DNA of 64,000 nt from assembly GCA_021307345.1 (NCBI GenBank), contig CP089930.1:3968001-4032000 (forward strand), given 5' to 3'. Shown here one piece after another: positions 36,435-47,100 of the stretch (position 1 is its first letter; every line of letters starts with the position of its first letter). This DNA comes from Escherichia coli. GTDB taxonomy: Bacteria; Pseudomonadota; Gammaproteobacteria; Enterobacterales; Enterobacteriaceae. The position numbers and the translations under genes were made by a program. The notes under the pieces were generated by a model. The model worked only from the letters and a program-made list of their open reading frames with translations, did not search any database and was not told the origin of the DNA.

Positions 36435-37034
36435 ATGCGTAAACTTTATGCCGCCATTTTGTCCGTAGCCATTTGTCTGGCCGTATCCGGTGCGCCTGCA
36501 TGGGCGTCTGAACATCAGTTCACGCTGAGCGCGGGGTATCTTCATGCCTCGACGAACGTTCCCGGCAGCGATGATCTGAACGGGATTAACGTGAAATACC
36601 GTTATGAGTTTACGGACACGCTGGGGCTGGTGACGTCATTCAGTTATGCCAATGCCAAAGATGAGCAAAAAACGCATTACAGCGATACCCGCTGGCATGA
36701 AGATTCCGTGCGTAACCGCTGGTTCAGCGTGATGGCGGGGCCGTCTGTGCGCGTGAATGAATGGTTCAGCGCGTATGCGATGGCGGGTATGGCTTACAGC
36801 CGTGTGTCGACCTTCTCCGGGGATTATCTCCGCGTAACTGACAACAAGGGGAAAACGCACGATGTGCTGACCGGAAGTGATGACGGTCGCCACAGCAACA
36901 CGTCTCTGGCGTGGGGGGCTGGCGTGCAGTTTAACCCGACCGAATCCGTGGCCATTGACCTTGCTTATGAAGGTTCCGGCAGTGGTGACTGGCGCACTGA
37001 CGGTTTCATCGTGGGTGTCGGTTATAAATTCTGA
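36435..37034 (+). CDS. lom: Lom outer membrane protein (Ail/Lom family)
   Basis: 199 residues with GAGAGG before the ATG. A signal peptide (MRKLYAAILSVAICLAVSGA, cleaved after PAWA) precedes an eight-stranded beta barrel ending in VGVGYKF, with Phe at the C-terminus. Lom is expressed in lambda lysogens and changes the cell surface, and related Ail/PagC proteins affect adhesion and serum resistance. It lies between J and the side tail fibre gene as in lambda, and corresponds to lomR of Rac. Confidence 0.92.
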   Translation: MRKLYAAILSVAICLAVSGAPAWASEHQFTLSAGYLHASTNVPGSDDLNGINVKYRYEFTDTLGLVTSFSYANAKDEQKTHYSDTRWHEDSVRNRWFSVMAGPSVRVNEWFSAYAMAGMAYSRVSTFSGDYLRVTDNKGKTHDVLTGSDDGRHSNTSLAWGAGVQFNPTESVAIDLAYEGSGSGDWRTDGFIVGVGYKF

Positions 37035-37061
37035 TTAGCCAGGTAACACAGTGTTATGACA

Positions 37062-37087
37062 GCCCGCCGGTTCAGGCGGGCTTTTTT
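37062..37087 (+). terminator. Intrinsic terminator after lom
   Basis: GCCCGCC-GGTTCA-GGCGGGC hairpin followed by six T residues. Confidence 0.85.
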
Positions 37088-37098
37088 GTGGAGTGGAT

Positions 37099-39123
37099 AT
37101 GGCAGCAGTAAAAATCTCAGGTGTGCTGAAAGATGGTGCGGGAAAACCAATACAGAACTGCACTATTCAACTGAAGGCAAAGCGTAACAGCACCACGGTA
37201 CTGGTGAACACGGTAGCCTCTGAAAATCCGGATGAAGCCGGGCGTTACAGCATGGATGTCGAGTATGGCCAGTACAGCGTCACCCTGCTGGTTGAAGGTT
37301 TTCCGCCTTCACATGCCGGAACCATTACCGTCTATGAAGGTTCCAGACCTGGTACGCTGAATGATTTTCTCGGTGCCATGACGGAAGATGATGTCATGCC
37401 GGAGGCATTGCGTCGTTTTGAGGCAATGGTGGAAGAAGCAGCACGCAACGCTGAAGCCGCCTCTCAGAGCGCAGCGGCAGCAAAGAAATCAGAAACAGCA
37501 GCGGCATCGTCCAGGAACGCGGCGAAAACATCAGAGACGAATGCAGGTAACAGCGCGAAAGCGGCAGCTTCTTCAAAAACAGCCGCACAAAACGCAGCAA
37601 CAGCGGCAGAACGTTCAGAGACAAATGCCCGTGCGTCAGAAGAAGCCTCCGCAGACAGTGAAGAGGCTTCCCGCCGTAATGCAGAGTCAGCCGCTGAAAA
37701 TGCCGGAGTCGCCACCACAAAAGCGCGGGAGGCCGCAGCAGACGCAACAAAGGCCGGGCAGAAAAAGGATGAGGCTCTGTCGGCAGCGACACGAGCTGAA
37801 AAGGCGGCAGACCGCGCAGAATCCGCAGCGGAAGTGACTGCAGAGCCCTGTGCGAATATAGTGCCGCCGCTGCCTGATGTGTGGATACCGTTTAACGATT
37901 CGCTGGATATGATTACGGGTTTTTCGCCATCTTATAAAAAGATTGTTATTGGTGACGATGAAATAACAATGCCAGGCGACAAGATTGTTAAGTTTAAACG
38001 TGCTTCAACAGCAACGTATATTAATAAGTCCGGCCAACTCAAGCTTGCTGAAGTTGACGAACCGCGATTTGAGCGCGATGGCTTATTGATTGAAGGACAG
38101 AGGACAAATTATCTGAGGAACTCAAATAAACCAGACTCATGGACTGTTCATTCCGCACTGAATAAAACATTTGGCACTGATAAACAGGGGTTCAATTATG
38201 CCACGGTGACACCCACGGAAAGTATAGTGGGAACAACAGGTGGCTATACTGTGCATGGTGTGGTTGCAGCAGACAGATTCCCGCTGGCAAGTGGTGAATG
38301 TTTCACTTTTTCGTGCCGGGTTAAAGGCGCTAAAGCACGATGCAGGTTAAGAGTTTCAGTTATTATTGGTGGAACAGATACATTCTCTGCTGACTCTTAT
38401 CTTGATCTGGATACCCGGATCGCAACAGTAAGCGGTAATACATCCCTTATAACAGCCAAAGCTGAACAACAGGGCGAGTGGACCTACTATGAGGCCACTT
38501 ATACAGCTAATACGGACATTGATACCGTTAACTGTGCTTTTTATATGACAAATAAAATAAGTAATGAGCCATTCTATGATGACTCAACATTAACCATGAC
38601 GACGCCGCAAATTGAACTGGGCAATACGGCATCGTCATTTATTGTAACTACAATGCCAACAACACGCGCAAGTGATGTGGTTACTATCCCCTCGGCGAAT
38701 AACCTGTCAACACGGCCTTTTACAGTATTGTGCGAAGTAAGGAGGAACTGGAGTACACCGCCCAATGTTGCGCCAAGGATATTTGATGTTGGAGGGCACA
38801 GTATTGATGATAATTATTTATCGCTGGGGTTTGTTTCAACAGGAAAGATAAGCGCCAACGTAGGAATGGTTCAGCCACAAATTTCCTCAGATGGAGAAAG
38901 GTTCATTGTGGGTGTGAGAGCTAAATCTGATTTATCAGTAAATGCAATATGCAATGGTAATTATACAACAAACCTTAATGGTAAAATATTTGGAGTTACA
39001 GCAACATCGTACCGGTTTGGTGGGCAGACCGCAGCAGGAACGCGTCATTTGTTTGGACACATCAGAAATTTCAGAGTCTGGTTTAAAGAATTAAATGACA
39101 GGCAAATCAAGGAGGCAGTATGA
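37099..39123 (+). CDS. stfR: Side tail fibre protein (Stf-like) with lectin-like tip
   Basis: 674 residues from the ATG at 37099. The N-terminal 110 residues (KISGVLKDGAGKPIQNCTIQ) are the lambda Stf attachment domain. Residues about 110-255 are an Ala/Ser/Glu-rich triple-coiled-coil (NAEAASQSAAAAKKSETAAA). The C-terminal 400 residues are unlike lambda Stf: they begin with a KFKRASTATYINKSGQLK segment known from phage head-spike/tail-fibre tips and continue as a predicted concanavalin/LamG-like beta sandwich. The tip probably binds a surface polysaccharide. The stop overlaps the next start (ATGA). The symbol is by position relative to Rac stfR. Confidence 0.8.
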   Translation: MAAVKISGVLKDGAGKPIQNCTIQLKAKRNSTTVLVNTVASENPDEAGRYSMDVEYGQYSVTLLVEGFPPSHAGTITVYEGSRPGTLNDFLGAMTEDDVMPEALRRFEAMVEEAARNAEAASQSAAAAKKSETAAASSRNAAKTSETNAGNSAKAAASSKTAAQNAATAAERSETNARASEEASADSEEASRRNAESAAENAGVATTKAREAAADATKAGQKKDEALSAATRAEKAADRAESAAEVTAEPCANIVPPLPDVWIPFNDSLDMITGFSPSYKKIVIGDDEITMPGDKIVKFKRASTATYINKSGQLKLAEVDEPRFERDGLLIEGQRTNYLRNSNKPDSWTVHSALNKTFGTDKQGFNYATVTPTESIVGTTGGYTVHGVVAADRFPLASGECFTFSCRVKGAKARCRLRVSVIIGGTDTFSADSYLDLDTRIATVSGNTSLITAKAEQQGEWTYYEATYTANTDIDTVNCAFYMTNKISNEPFYDDSTLTMTTPQIELGNTASSFIVTTMPTTRASDVVTIPSANNLSTRPFTVLCEVRRNWSTPPNVAPRIFDVGGHSIDDNYLSLGFVSTGKISANVGMVQPQISSDGERFIVGVRAKSDLSVNAICNGNYTTNLNGKIFGVTATSYRFGGQTAAGTRHLFGHIRNFRVWFKELNDRQIKEAV

Positions 39124-39398
39124 AAGATTTAACTTTGAAATTTCCTGGTAACAGAGAGTTTAAATCCTTCCTGTCATCTCTTGACTGGGAGGAAGATGAA
39201 GACCTCCAGAATAAACTGTTAGTCGATGAAATTGGTTTCACCTACACAGAAACAGGGGTAACTGAAGAGGGAGAACCTGTCTGTATCCGGAATAACGGTT
39301 ATTTTGTCAACATTCGCATTCTTGATGACTTGTTTGATGTTTCTGTATTCTCTGATTATGTCGTGGAGCTGGAAACACCGCTTCGGGAATGGAGCTGA
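39120..39398 (+). CDS. Small acidic protein coupled to the tail fibre gene
   Basis: 92 residues, starting four bases inside the fibre stop, so it is translationally coupled. Acidic, with two beta-rich halves (TLKFPGNREFKSFLSSL, YFVNIRILDDLFDVSVF). Coupling to the fibre gene suggests a fibre folding or assembly role, taking the place of Tfa, but no family is recognised. Confidence 0.6.
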   Translation: MKDLTLKFPGNREFKSFLSSLDWEEDEDLQNKLLVDEIGFTYTETGVTEEGEPVCIRNNGYFVNIRILDDLFDVSVFSDYVVELETPLREWS

Positions 39399-39410
39399 AA
39401 GGAGGAAATA

Positions 39411-39704
39411 ATGGATATAAGCCCCTTACTTCATGCACTTTGTGCTGTGGCTGCGCAGATACTGGTTGGTCTTTTTACCGGAAACTGGGCTTACGGAGCG
39501 ATAGCCGGTTGTACGTTCTTCATTGCGCGTGAACATACCCAGGCAGAATATCGCTGGATTGAAATGTTCGGGCATGGCAAGCGAATGAATATGCCGTGGT
39601 GGGGCGGTTTTGATCCGCGCGCGTGGGATGTGGCAAGCCTGATGGATTTTGCTGTGCCGGTGGTGGCGTGTCTGCTGGTCTGGCTGTTGGTTAATCGTGG
39701 GTGA
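39411..39704 (+). CDS. Small membrane protein after tail fibre
   Basis: 97 residues with a strong AAGGAGG before the ATG. Two membrane segments (about 6-24 [17 protein letters not shown] and 78-95 [13 protein letters not shown]) enclose a loop with Trp-rich sequence ([13 protein letters not shown]). Such genes follow tail fibres in several lambdoid phages. Function unknown. Confidence 0.65.
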   Translation: MDISPLLHALCAVAAQILVGLFTGNWAYGAIAGCTFFIAREHTQAEYRWIEMFGHGKRMNMPWWGGFDPRAWDVASLMDFAVPVVACLLVWLLVNRG

Positions 39705-39711
39705 AAAAAGG

Positions 39712-39834
39712 TGGGCTGTATATGCAACGGAGGAAGAAACCTCGTTGCTGGAAGCATGGAAAAAGTATCGGGTATTGCTGAACCGTGTTGATACGTCAAC
39801 TGCACAGGATATTGAATGGCCAGCACTGCCGTAG
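39712..39834 (+). pseudogene. tfaR: Remnant of tail fibre assembly gene (tfa C-terminus)
   Basis: About 40 codons ending at 39834 read [20 protein letters not shown], then [17 protein letters not shown], the conserved end of lambda/Rac Tfa proteins. The N-terminal 150 residues are missing; the frame runs upstream only into the membrane-protein gene. It marks a recombination event that replaced the fibre tip and its chaperone. Confidence 0.75.
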
Positions 39835-39931
39835 GGTAAAACATATAAATTCTATAATTAGATGTATCTTTCCATTTACGGCAAGGAAGGGGGCTTGGAA
39901 GACGTAAAGCATCTCACACCGAGATTATTTT

Positions 39932-40522
39932 TTATATGTCAGGTGTCTGAAGTTTTGCTTTGGCTCTTAAAATGGTTTGCCGCGAGGTTTTGAATTCCCG
40001 GGCAATGGCACTTATACTTACACCTGACTTAATTCGTTCGAATACCACCTGTTTCTGTTCTTCATTTAACACAGGTGGTCGACCAAAACGTTTCCCTGCG
40101 CCGCGGGCTCTTACTATCCCGGAATGAGTGCGTTCAAGTAAAAGGTCTCGTTCAAATTCAGCGACTGCTGAAATTACTTGCATCATCATTTTTCCTGTTG
40201 GACTGGTCAGGTCAATGCCCCCCAATGCTAAGCAATGCACTCTGATACCTGTTTCGGTCAGTTGTTCCACTGTTTTCCTGATATCCATTGCATTACAACC
40301 AAGGCGATCCAATTTTGCCACAATCAATTGATCACCACATTTCAGGCGAGCAAGCAACCGGTTAAAACCAGGACGCTCACTGGTTGCTGCTGAGCCACTA
40401 ATGTGTTCTTCGATTATTTGCTGAGGTTTGATTTTAAAACCTGCACTTTCGATTTCCCGGCGTTGATTTTCGGTGGTCTGATCCAGCGTTGATATCCGAC
40501 AGTAAGCAAAAATTTGAGACAT
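39932..40522 (-). CDS. pinR: PinR serine site-specific recombinase
   Basis: 196 residues, the length of K-12 PinR and recognisably that protein. The resolvase/invertase catalytic domain starts [11 protein letters not shown] with the nucleophile Ser9, has the conserved Arg residues ([15 protein letters not shown]) and a C-terminal helix-turn-helix ([19 protein letters not shown]). Serine invertases of this group flip tail-fibre segments between gix/dix-type sites. No partner invertible fibre segment is visible here, so its present substrate is unclear. Confidence 0.93.
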   Translation of the reverse strand: MSQIFAYCRISTLDQTTENQRREIESAGFKIKPQQIIEEHISGSAATSERPGFNRLLARLKCGDQLIVAKLDRLGCNAMDIRKTVEQLTETGIRVHCLALGGIDLTSPTGKMMMQVISAVAEFERDLLLERTHSGIVRARGAGKRFGRPPVLNEEQKQVVFERIKSGVSISAIAREFKTSRQTILRAKAKLQTPDI

Positions 40523-40838
40523 AGTGAGACTCTATACGAAATTGGTGTTCATATCATAATGCATCTCAGAAAATAATTATGATTATTTTTGTGCATATTT
40601 GTATGTACACGTTCGAAAATAAACGAATGCGTATGCAACCCCGTAATTTTGGTGAGACCCAAAATCGATTTTGTGAAAAATGGCTTTAACTCGGTTTGTT
40701 TTTCGAGTTCCGGGCGGACTCAAGGAAGAAGAATAGTGTTGCGTGTTATTTTAACCAGATTTCAAGTTGTTTGGTCGTGGAAAAGTGGAGCAAAATGTTG
40801 TTAAAGTGGAAAAATGATAAAAAAGTAAGTTTATTATA
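40523..40838. other. Gap between pinR and ynaE
   Basis: AT-rich, no gene seen. A small AACTCG...CGAGTT hairpin is at 40688-40709. It contains the upstream region of pinR and the 3' end of the ynaE transcript. Confidence 0.4.
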
Positions 40839-41072
40839 TTACATTTTACCATTTAAATTTTGGTTGTCTTTAAGAACTGATATCGCTGTTTGTAATAATT
40901 CTTTGTTATCCAGCCATGATTTTTTCTTTATGTTTCCTTCAATGTAATCAAGCAATGTTCTGGTATTGATAGGTCTTCCCTGTTTTGCTACTTCCACTAC
41001 AGCATCCCCTAGGATAATTCTTACTTCAGGAAGCTGCGCAGGGAACCACTTTAGGGTGTCTTTTGATTTCAT
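40839..41072 (-). CDS. ynaE: YnaE, Rac cold-shock protein
   Basis: 77 residues from the ATG at 41072, matching the K-12 YnaE start (MKSKDTLKWFPAQLPEVRI) and length. YnaE and its Qin paralogue YdfK are nearly identical small proteins induced by cold shock; their function is unknown. The gene is the last one of Rac before the right attachment site in K-12, and is so here. Confidence 0.93.
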   Translation of the reverse strand: MKSKDTLKWFPAQLPEVRIILGDAVVEVAKQGRPINTRTLLDYIEGNIKKKSWLDNKELLQTAISVLKDNQNLNGKM

Positions 41073-41802
41073 GAAGATATTCCTTAAAATATTATTGATT
41101 TTCATTGCGATATTGTATGTCTGATTCAGGATATGTTGACTTATACATCGGTTTTGTCTGGGTTATTGGATATGCCAATCCCTAATTTTATTAGGGCATG
41201 ACTAAAAATGCTGAATATGATAAGGAGAGAAGTGATTATCAGTATGCTGTTCATATAGCCTCGAATTAGTAATGTGTTATATATGATATAGTTGACAATT
41301 TTTATCTTGGGTGTTCTTAAAGTTCGTAGATAAACATTGTCGTTTCAGGTATACAGGAATGCTAACAGGTGGCAGCAAAAATCAGGCGGTTTATGGCGCA
41401 AGCTGAAGCGGCAACTGCAAACTATCTTATGCAGAGACTCTACACGGATTGGGTTTAAAAGTATACATAGATAACAGTTTTTATCTGAAGAAGAAAAATA
41501 TCAAGGTGATATAGCCTATATGCCTATGATGCGGAGGAATGAATGTGATGGGAGTGATGTATCTGAATAGTTGAAAAACCGCAGTCACGTCGTATGCAAG
41601 AACGTGCTGCGGTTGGTTTAACTTTGATTGAGACGTTTTGGAATTTTTTTTTGTGGCAAAAATGGGGCAAAACGCTGCAAAAGGGGCAAAAAAGGGGCAA
41701 AAAAAGAGTGGATTATCGTAGTTTATTGTTCTCGCTGATGATGTTTAACACATTGAAAAATAAGTAAAACACTTATGAGTCAGATAGTTGTGATTTTTGC
41801 CC
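41073..41802. other. Prophage right-end region between ynaE and ttcC
   Basis: About 730 bp without a convincing protein gene. It includes the long upstream region of ynaE, a near-perfect hairpin with arms ACCGCAG and CTGCGGT (41578-41613), and a run of GGGGCAAAA-type repeats (41654-41705) close to the attachment core. Confidence 0.5.
41654..41705. repeat. GGCAAAA direct repeats near attR
   Basis: At least four copies of (GG)GGCAAAA(A) in the same orientation within 50 bp, about 100 bp inside the prophage from the attachment core. Phage integrases bind arm-type direct repeats at such distances, so these are candidate P'-arm sites. Inference from spacing and orientation. Confidence 0.45.
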
Positions 41803-41856
41803 TTACTTGTTCAGGTTGTATTGTTCTTTCTTACTAATTTCTTGATTTTGCGACAT
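41803..41856 (-). pseudogene. ttcC: ttcC: 17-codon 5' remnant of ttcA at the prophage right end
   Basis: The minus strand reads MSQNQEISKKEQYNLNK then TAA. This is the authentic start of E. coli TtcA (the tRNA 2-thiocytidine synthase), cut off where the prophage enters. In K-12 the same remnant marks the end of Rac, while the phage supplies a new start for ttcA at the other end. The shared KKEQYNLNK codons are the crossover. Confidence 0.9.
41807..41832. other. attR core of the Rac-type prophage
   Basis: The part of the ttcA remnant shared between bacterial and phage versions of the gene, beginning TTGTTCAGGTTG. I recall a 26-bp Rac core of this kind. The left copy lies outside the window, so exact limits cannot be verified here. 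Confidence 0.65.
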
Positions 41857-41997
41857 TTAAAAGCGACTCAATTCGTTATATGGCATCAGAAGAGTATGCG
41901 TCATGCCGGAATGTCCAGCATAAGAAATCTGATATAAAAACTGTGGCGTGTATGGTACGGATTAGAGGGGAAAATGTCAGCACATTTGCGAAATGAA

Positions 41998-42024
41998 TCA
42001 AAAAGCCCGCAGCGACGTGCGGGC
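41998..42024 (-). terminator. uspF terminator
   Basis: GCCCGCA-loop-TGCGGGC stem; on the minus strand it is followed by a T run. Confidence 0.8.
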
Positions 42025-42032
42025 GTTAGTTT

Positions 42033-42548
<516 letters not shown>

Positions 42549-42575
42549 TTAGATTAAGCAGGATTCAATAAGTAG

Positions 42576-42599
42576 AAAAAGCCCGCCAGAGAGGCGGGC
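42576..42599 (-). terminator. ompN terminator
   Basis: GCCCGCC-AGAGA-GGCGGGC hairpin followed by five T on the minus strand. Confidence 0.85.
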
Positions 42600-42607
42600 A
42601 GGCAGGA

Positions 42608-43741
42608 TTAGAACTGATAAACCAGACCTAAAGCGACAATATCATCGGTAGAGATACCGTTGGCAGCGTAGAAGCTGTCATCTTCATCCAACAAGTTAAT
42701 TTTATAATCAACATAGGTAGACATATTTTTGTTGAAATAATATGTCGCGCCAACGTCGGCGTATTTGACCAGATCTTTATTGTCAACACCAGCCGGATTA
42801 TCAGCACCACCGGCAGCATTCAGGTCACGCCCTTTAGACATCAGGAAAGACACTGCCGGACGCAGACCAAAGTCAAACTGATATTGGGCAGTGACTTCAA
42901 AGTTCTGGGTCTTGTTCGCAACGGCGTAATCGCTGTTGCCAAATGGTGTCATATTACGCGTTTCGGAATACATGGTTGCCAGATAAATGTTGTTAGCATC
43001 ATATTTTAATCCGGCAGTCCAGGCATCGGCTTTATCGCCACCTGCCGCAGTATGGTTGACCTGATCATTGGTGCGGTCTGAGGAGGTGTATGCCGCGCCC
43101 GCGCTAAAGCCCATACCTAAATCGTAGGTTGTGGAAAGCCCCCAGCCGTCGCCGTTTTCATGACGAACATCACGTCCGTTGTTGGTGCCTTCCTGACCGT
43201 TGTTTGCACCTTCGTTATTACCCTGATACTGCACTGCGAAGTTCAGACCATTAACCAGGTCGAAGAAATCAGTATTACGATATGTCGCTACCCCATTAGC
43301 ACGACCAGTCATAAAGTTGTCTGCATTGGTGTAGGAGTCACCGCCAAATTCTGGCAGCATATCGGTCCAGCCCTCTACGTCGTACATTACACCGTAATTA
43401 CGTCCGTAATCGAAAGAACCGTAATTTGCAAACTTCAATCCGGCGAATGCCAGACGAGTCCAGGACTGGTTTTTTGAGGATTCAGTATTGTTTGCCTGAA
43501 TATTGTATTCCCACTGACCATAGCCAGTGAGTTGATCGTTAATTTGTGTTTCGCCTTTAAATCCAAGACGTGCATAGCTCTGATCGCCATCTTTTGCAGA
43601 ACTATCAGAAAAATAATGCAGGCCATCAACTTTGCCATAAAGATCTAATTTATTGCCGTCTTTATTATAAATTTCTGCTGCATGTACAGCACCTGCGGCG
43701 AGCAGGGCAGGGATTAAGAGTGCCAGTATTTTGCTTTTCAT
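42608..43741 (-). CDS. ompN: Outer membrane porin OmpN
   Basis: 377 residues, the K-12 OmpN length. A 21-residue signal peptide ends in AVHA before [20 protein letters not shown], the start of the trimeric general porin family. The constriction-loop motif [10 protein letters not shown] is present, and the protein ends LVYQF with a C-terminal Phe for BAM recognition. OmpN is a quiescent porin normally expressed at low level; transcription is linked to the adjacent divergent micC/SoxS-responsive region. The gene is intact. Confidence 0.95.
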   Translation of the reverse strand: MKSKILALLIPALLAAGAVHAAEIYNKDGNKLDLYGKVDGLHYFSDSSAKDGDQSYARLGFKGETQINDQLTGYGQWEYNIQANNTESSKNQSWTRLAFAGLKFANYGSFDYGRNYGVMYDVEGWTDMLPEFGGDSYTNADNFMTGRANGVATYRNTDFFDLVNGLNFAVQYQGNNEGANNGQEGTNNGRDVRHENGDGWGLSTTYDLGMGFSAGAAYTSSDRTNDQVNHTAAGGDKADAWTAGLKYDANNIYLATMYSETRNMTPFGNSDYAVANKTQNFEVTAQYQFDFGLRPAVSFLMSKGRDLNAAGGADNPAGVDNKDLVKYADVGATYYFNKNMSTYVDYKINLLDEDDSFYAANGISTDDIVALGLVYQF

Positions 43742-43968
43742 TGAAAAAATCCTTTAGTTATTTTATTTGCCTTTTTCTCCCCGTTTGGGAAGTGAAAACA
43801 TCCTAAAGGAAAAGTTCCATTAGCCGATAAATGTCATTTGTTACGCCTTAAGTAAAACCTTAATCAAATAATTCCTGAGAAATGATGATTGGTTTGGTGA
43901 ATGATTTGATGGTTATACATACAAAATAAAAATTATACTTTTAAAAAATGATGCGTTATTCTGCGTGG

Positions 43969-44079
43969 GTTATATGCCTTTATTGTCACAGATATTATTT
44001 GTTGTTGGGTCATTGCTATAGTTATTTCTTTCCCAACAAATAAAAAGACAAGCCCGAACTTTCATTCGGGCTTTTTTTT
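43969..44079 (+). ncRNA. micC: MicC small RNA
   Basis: Lies between ompN and ydbK on the plus strand, its K-12 position. The first 24 nt (GTTATATGCCTTTATTGTCA onward) are the conserved seed that pairs with the ompC leader with Hfq, repressing OmpC synthesis. The 3' end is a GCCCGAA/TTCGGGC terminator with eight T. Compared with my memory of K-12 MicC, the middle third and the terminator loop differ, while seed and stem are kept. Confidence 0.9.
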
Positions 44080-44107
44080 CGTTCTGGATAATCCTTATCC
44101 GACGACG

Positions 44108-47100
44108 CTACTCGGTGCCACTTTTATCCGTTTTTCCTGCCATTTGCGCGAGGAAGTCATAGCGTTTTTGCAGATCGGCTGCGGCATCTTTCCATAACTG
44201 TTCCGCCACTTCTGGCTGTTGCGAATTCAGACGGCGGAAACGTTGCTCATGGAGCAATGTCTCTTCCAGAGCCTCTGATGGCGGACGTGAATCCAGCGCC
44301 AGTGGCAGTTTGCCTTCATCAGCACGACGTGGATCAAAGCGATACAGCGGCCAGAAGCCGGTTGCGGTGAGTTGGCGCATCTGGTCGTGACTCAATGCCA
44401 GGTCATAACCGTGCTCTTCACATGGACTGTAAGCAATGATCAGCGACGGCCCAGGATAGGCTTCCGCTTCCTGAATTGCTTTTACCGTCTGGTTCAACTG
44501 CGCGCCGAGAGAAATCTGCGCCACATAAACATGACCGTACATCATCATACTGACGCCGAGGTCTTTACGCGCTTTGCGTTTACCGTGTTCGCCAAACTTA
44601 GTCACCGCGCCGAGCGGCGTGGCTTTTGACGCCTGACCACCGGTATTGGAATAGCATTGCGTGTCCAGCACCAGAATGTTGACGTTTTCCGTCAGGCTTA
44701 ATACATGATCCAGACCTCCGAAGCCGATATCGTAAGCCCAGCCATCGCCACCTATCAGCCAGATTGATTTTTCCACCAGCGCATCAGCGTCGCGTAGTAG
44801 TTCATGAGCTTCACTCACATCTTTGAGATGCTGGCGCAGCGTGGCAACCTGTTCGCGACGAACGTCTGGCGTGGCATCTGATTTCAACGCTGCCAGTAAC
44901 TCCGCAGGAATTTTATCAGCAAACTGATCCAGCAGACGCAATACGCGGACACGATGCTGATCGACCGTCAGGCGGAAGCCCAGGCCAAATTCGGCGTTAT
45001 CTTCAAACAGTGAGTTCGCCCATGCTGGGCCTCGACCGTTGGCATCAGTGGTATACGGTGTGGACGGCAGATTACCGCCGTAAATTGACGAACAGCCCGT
45101 GGCGTTAGCGATTAACATCCGGTCGCCATAGAGTTGAGTCAGCAATTTGATATATGGCGTTTCGCCACAACCGGAACAAGCACCAGAATATTCAAACAGC
45201 GGTGTGATTAACTGCGAAGTCCGAATATCAATACGTTCCAGTTTGCTGCGGTCGATTTCTGGTAAGTTGAGGAAGAAGTCGTAATTGATTTTCTCTTCTT
45301 CCACATGTTCCAGACGCGACATCATATTGATGGCTTTGATCTCTGGATTCTGGCGGTCTTTCGCCGGGCAAACTTCAACACACAAATTACAGCCGGTGCA
45401 ATCTTCCGGTGCGACCTGCAACACATATTTCTGCCCGCGCATATCGCGCGATTTTACATCCAGTGAATGCAGGCTGGCAGGGGCGTTTTCCATTGCTTCG
45501 GGCGGCACCACTTTTGCGCGAATAGCTGAATGTGGGCAAGCGGCGACGCAATGGTTACATTGGGTACAGAGTTCCTCTTTCCAGATAGGGATCTCTTCGG
45601 CGATATTGCGTTTTTCCCAGCGCGTGGTTCCCATCGGCCATGTGCCGTCTGGCGGCAGCGCCGAAACGGGGAGGGCATCGCCAAGTCCGGCGAGCATCGC
45701 AGCGGTAACGGTTTTAACGAAATCAGGTGCAGCATCGGAAACCACCGGTGGACGATTCGCACTATGCGGATTGACCGGCTGTAACGGGACTTCTTCCACG
45801 GATTCTCGCGCCAGCGCCAGTGCCTGCCAGTTACGTTCCACCAGATCCTGGCCTTTGCTGCTGTAGCTTTTGGCAATCGCCCCCTGCAACTCGGCCAGGG
45901 CGCTGTCGCCAGGCAGAATTTGCGTCAGGTGAAAAAACGCCATTTGCATTACGGTGTTAATACGAGCCGCCAGTCCACATTCACGCGCGATTTTCGCTGC
46001 GTTAATGACATACAAGCGTGCTTTTTTCTGATTCAGTACTGCCTGCACTTCTTGCGGCAACCGCGACCAGACGTCATCGGCACTGTACGGGGTGTTAAGC
46101 AGGAAAATGCCGCCGGGTTTCAGACGTTCTGCCATCTGATATTTGTCGATAAACTGCAACTGGTGGCAGCCAACAAAATCAGCCTGGGGAATCAGATATG
46201 CAGAACGAATTGGATGTTCGCTCACGCGCAGGTGAGAAACTGTCAGACCACCGGCTTTTTTGGAGTCGTAAACAAAATAACCCTGTGCATACCACGGCGT
46301 GGAGTTACCAATAATCTTGATATTATTTTTGGTCGCGGAAACGCTGCCATCACTGCCCAGACCATAAAACAGGGCTTCCAGCTTCGCGGAGTTTGGCAGG
46401 GTATTTTCTGGCAATGGTAGCGACAGATTGGTTACATCATCGTAAATACCGACGGTAAAACGGGGTTTTGGTTTGGCTGTGTTAAGTTCGGCAAATACTG
46501 CCAGCACGCAATCCGGGCCAAACTCTTTGGACGATAAGCCATAGCGCCCGCCAATGACGCGTGGCAGTGTTTCACGCTCGCCATTATTAAAAGCTTCCGC
46601 CAGCGCGGTCATTACGTCCAGATACAGTGGTTCTGCCTGGGCGCCCGGTTCTTTGGTGCGATCCAGCACCGCGACAGTTCGCACAGAGTCTGGCAATGTT
46701 TGCAGTAAATGTTTGGCGGAGAACGGGCGGTATAGTCGAACTTTCAGCACCCCGACTTTTTCGCCACGGGTAAGTAACTCATCAACCACTTCTTCACAAG
46801 TACCGATGGCAGATCCCATCAGGATAATCACCCGTTCTGCTTGTGGATGCCCGTAGTATTCAAAAGGCTGATACTGACGACCCGTAGCGGCGGCGAAATC
46901 ATTCATCGCCTGTTCAACATGGTCGTAAACTGCGTTGTACCACGGGTTAGTAGCTTCACGAGACTGGAAGTAAGTATCAGGATTGGCGGATGTACCGCGA
47001 ATCACCGGATGTTCCGGGTTCAGCGCGCGGGCGCGGTGGGCATCAATTTCTGCCTGCGGCATCAGTTCAAGAATCGTGTCGTCAGCCAGTGGAACAATTT

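Noticed and set aside
37394-37837. ORFs in other frames of the fibre coiled coil
   Set aside because: Gln/Arg-rich or Leu-rich translations caused by the Ala-rich repeated codons of the fibre shaft.
40589-40947. Plus-strand ORFs between pinR and ynaE
   Set aside because: No ribosome sites, and one overlaps ynaE in antisense; judged chance ORFs.
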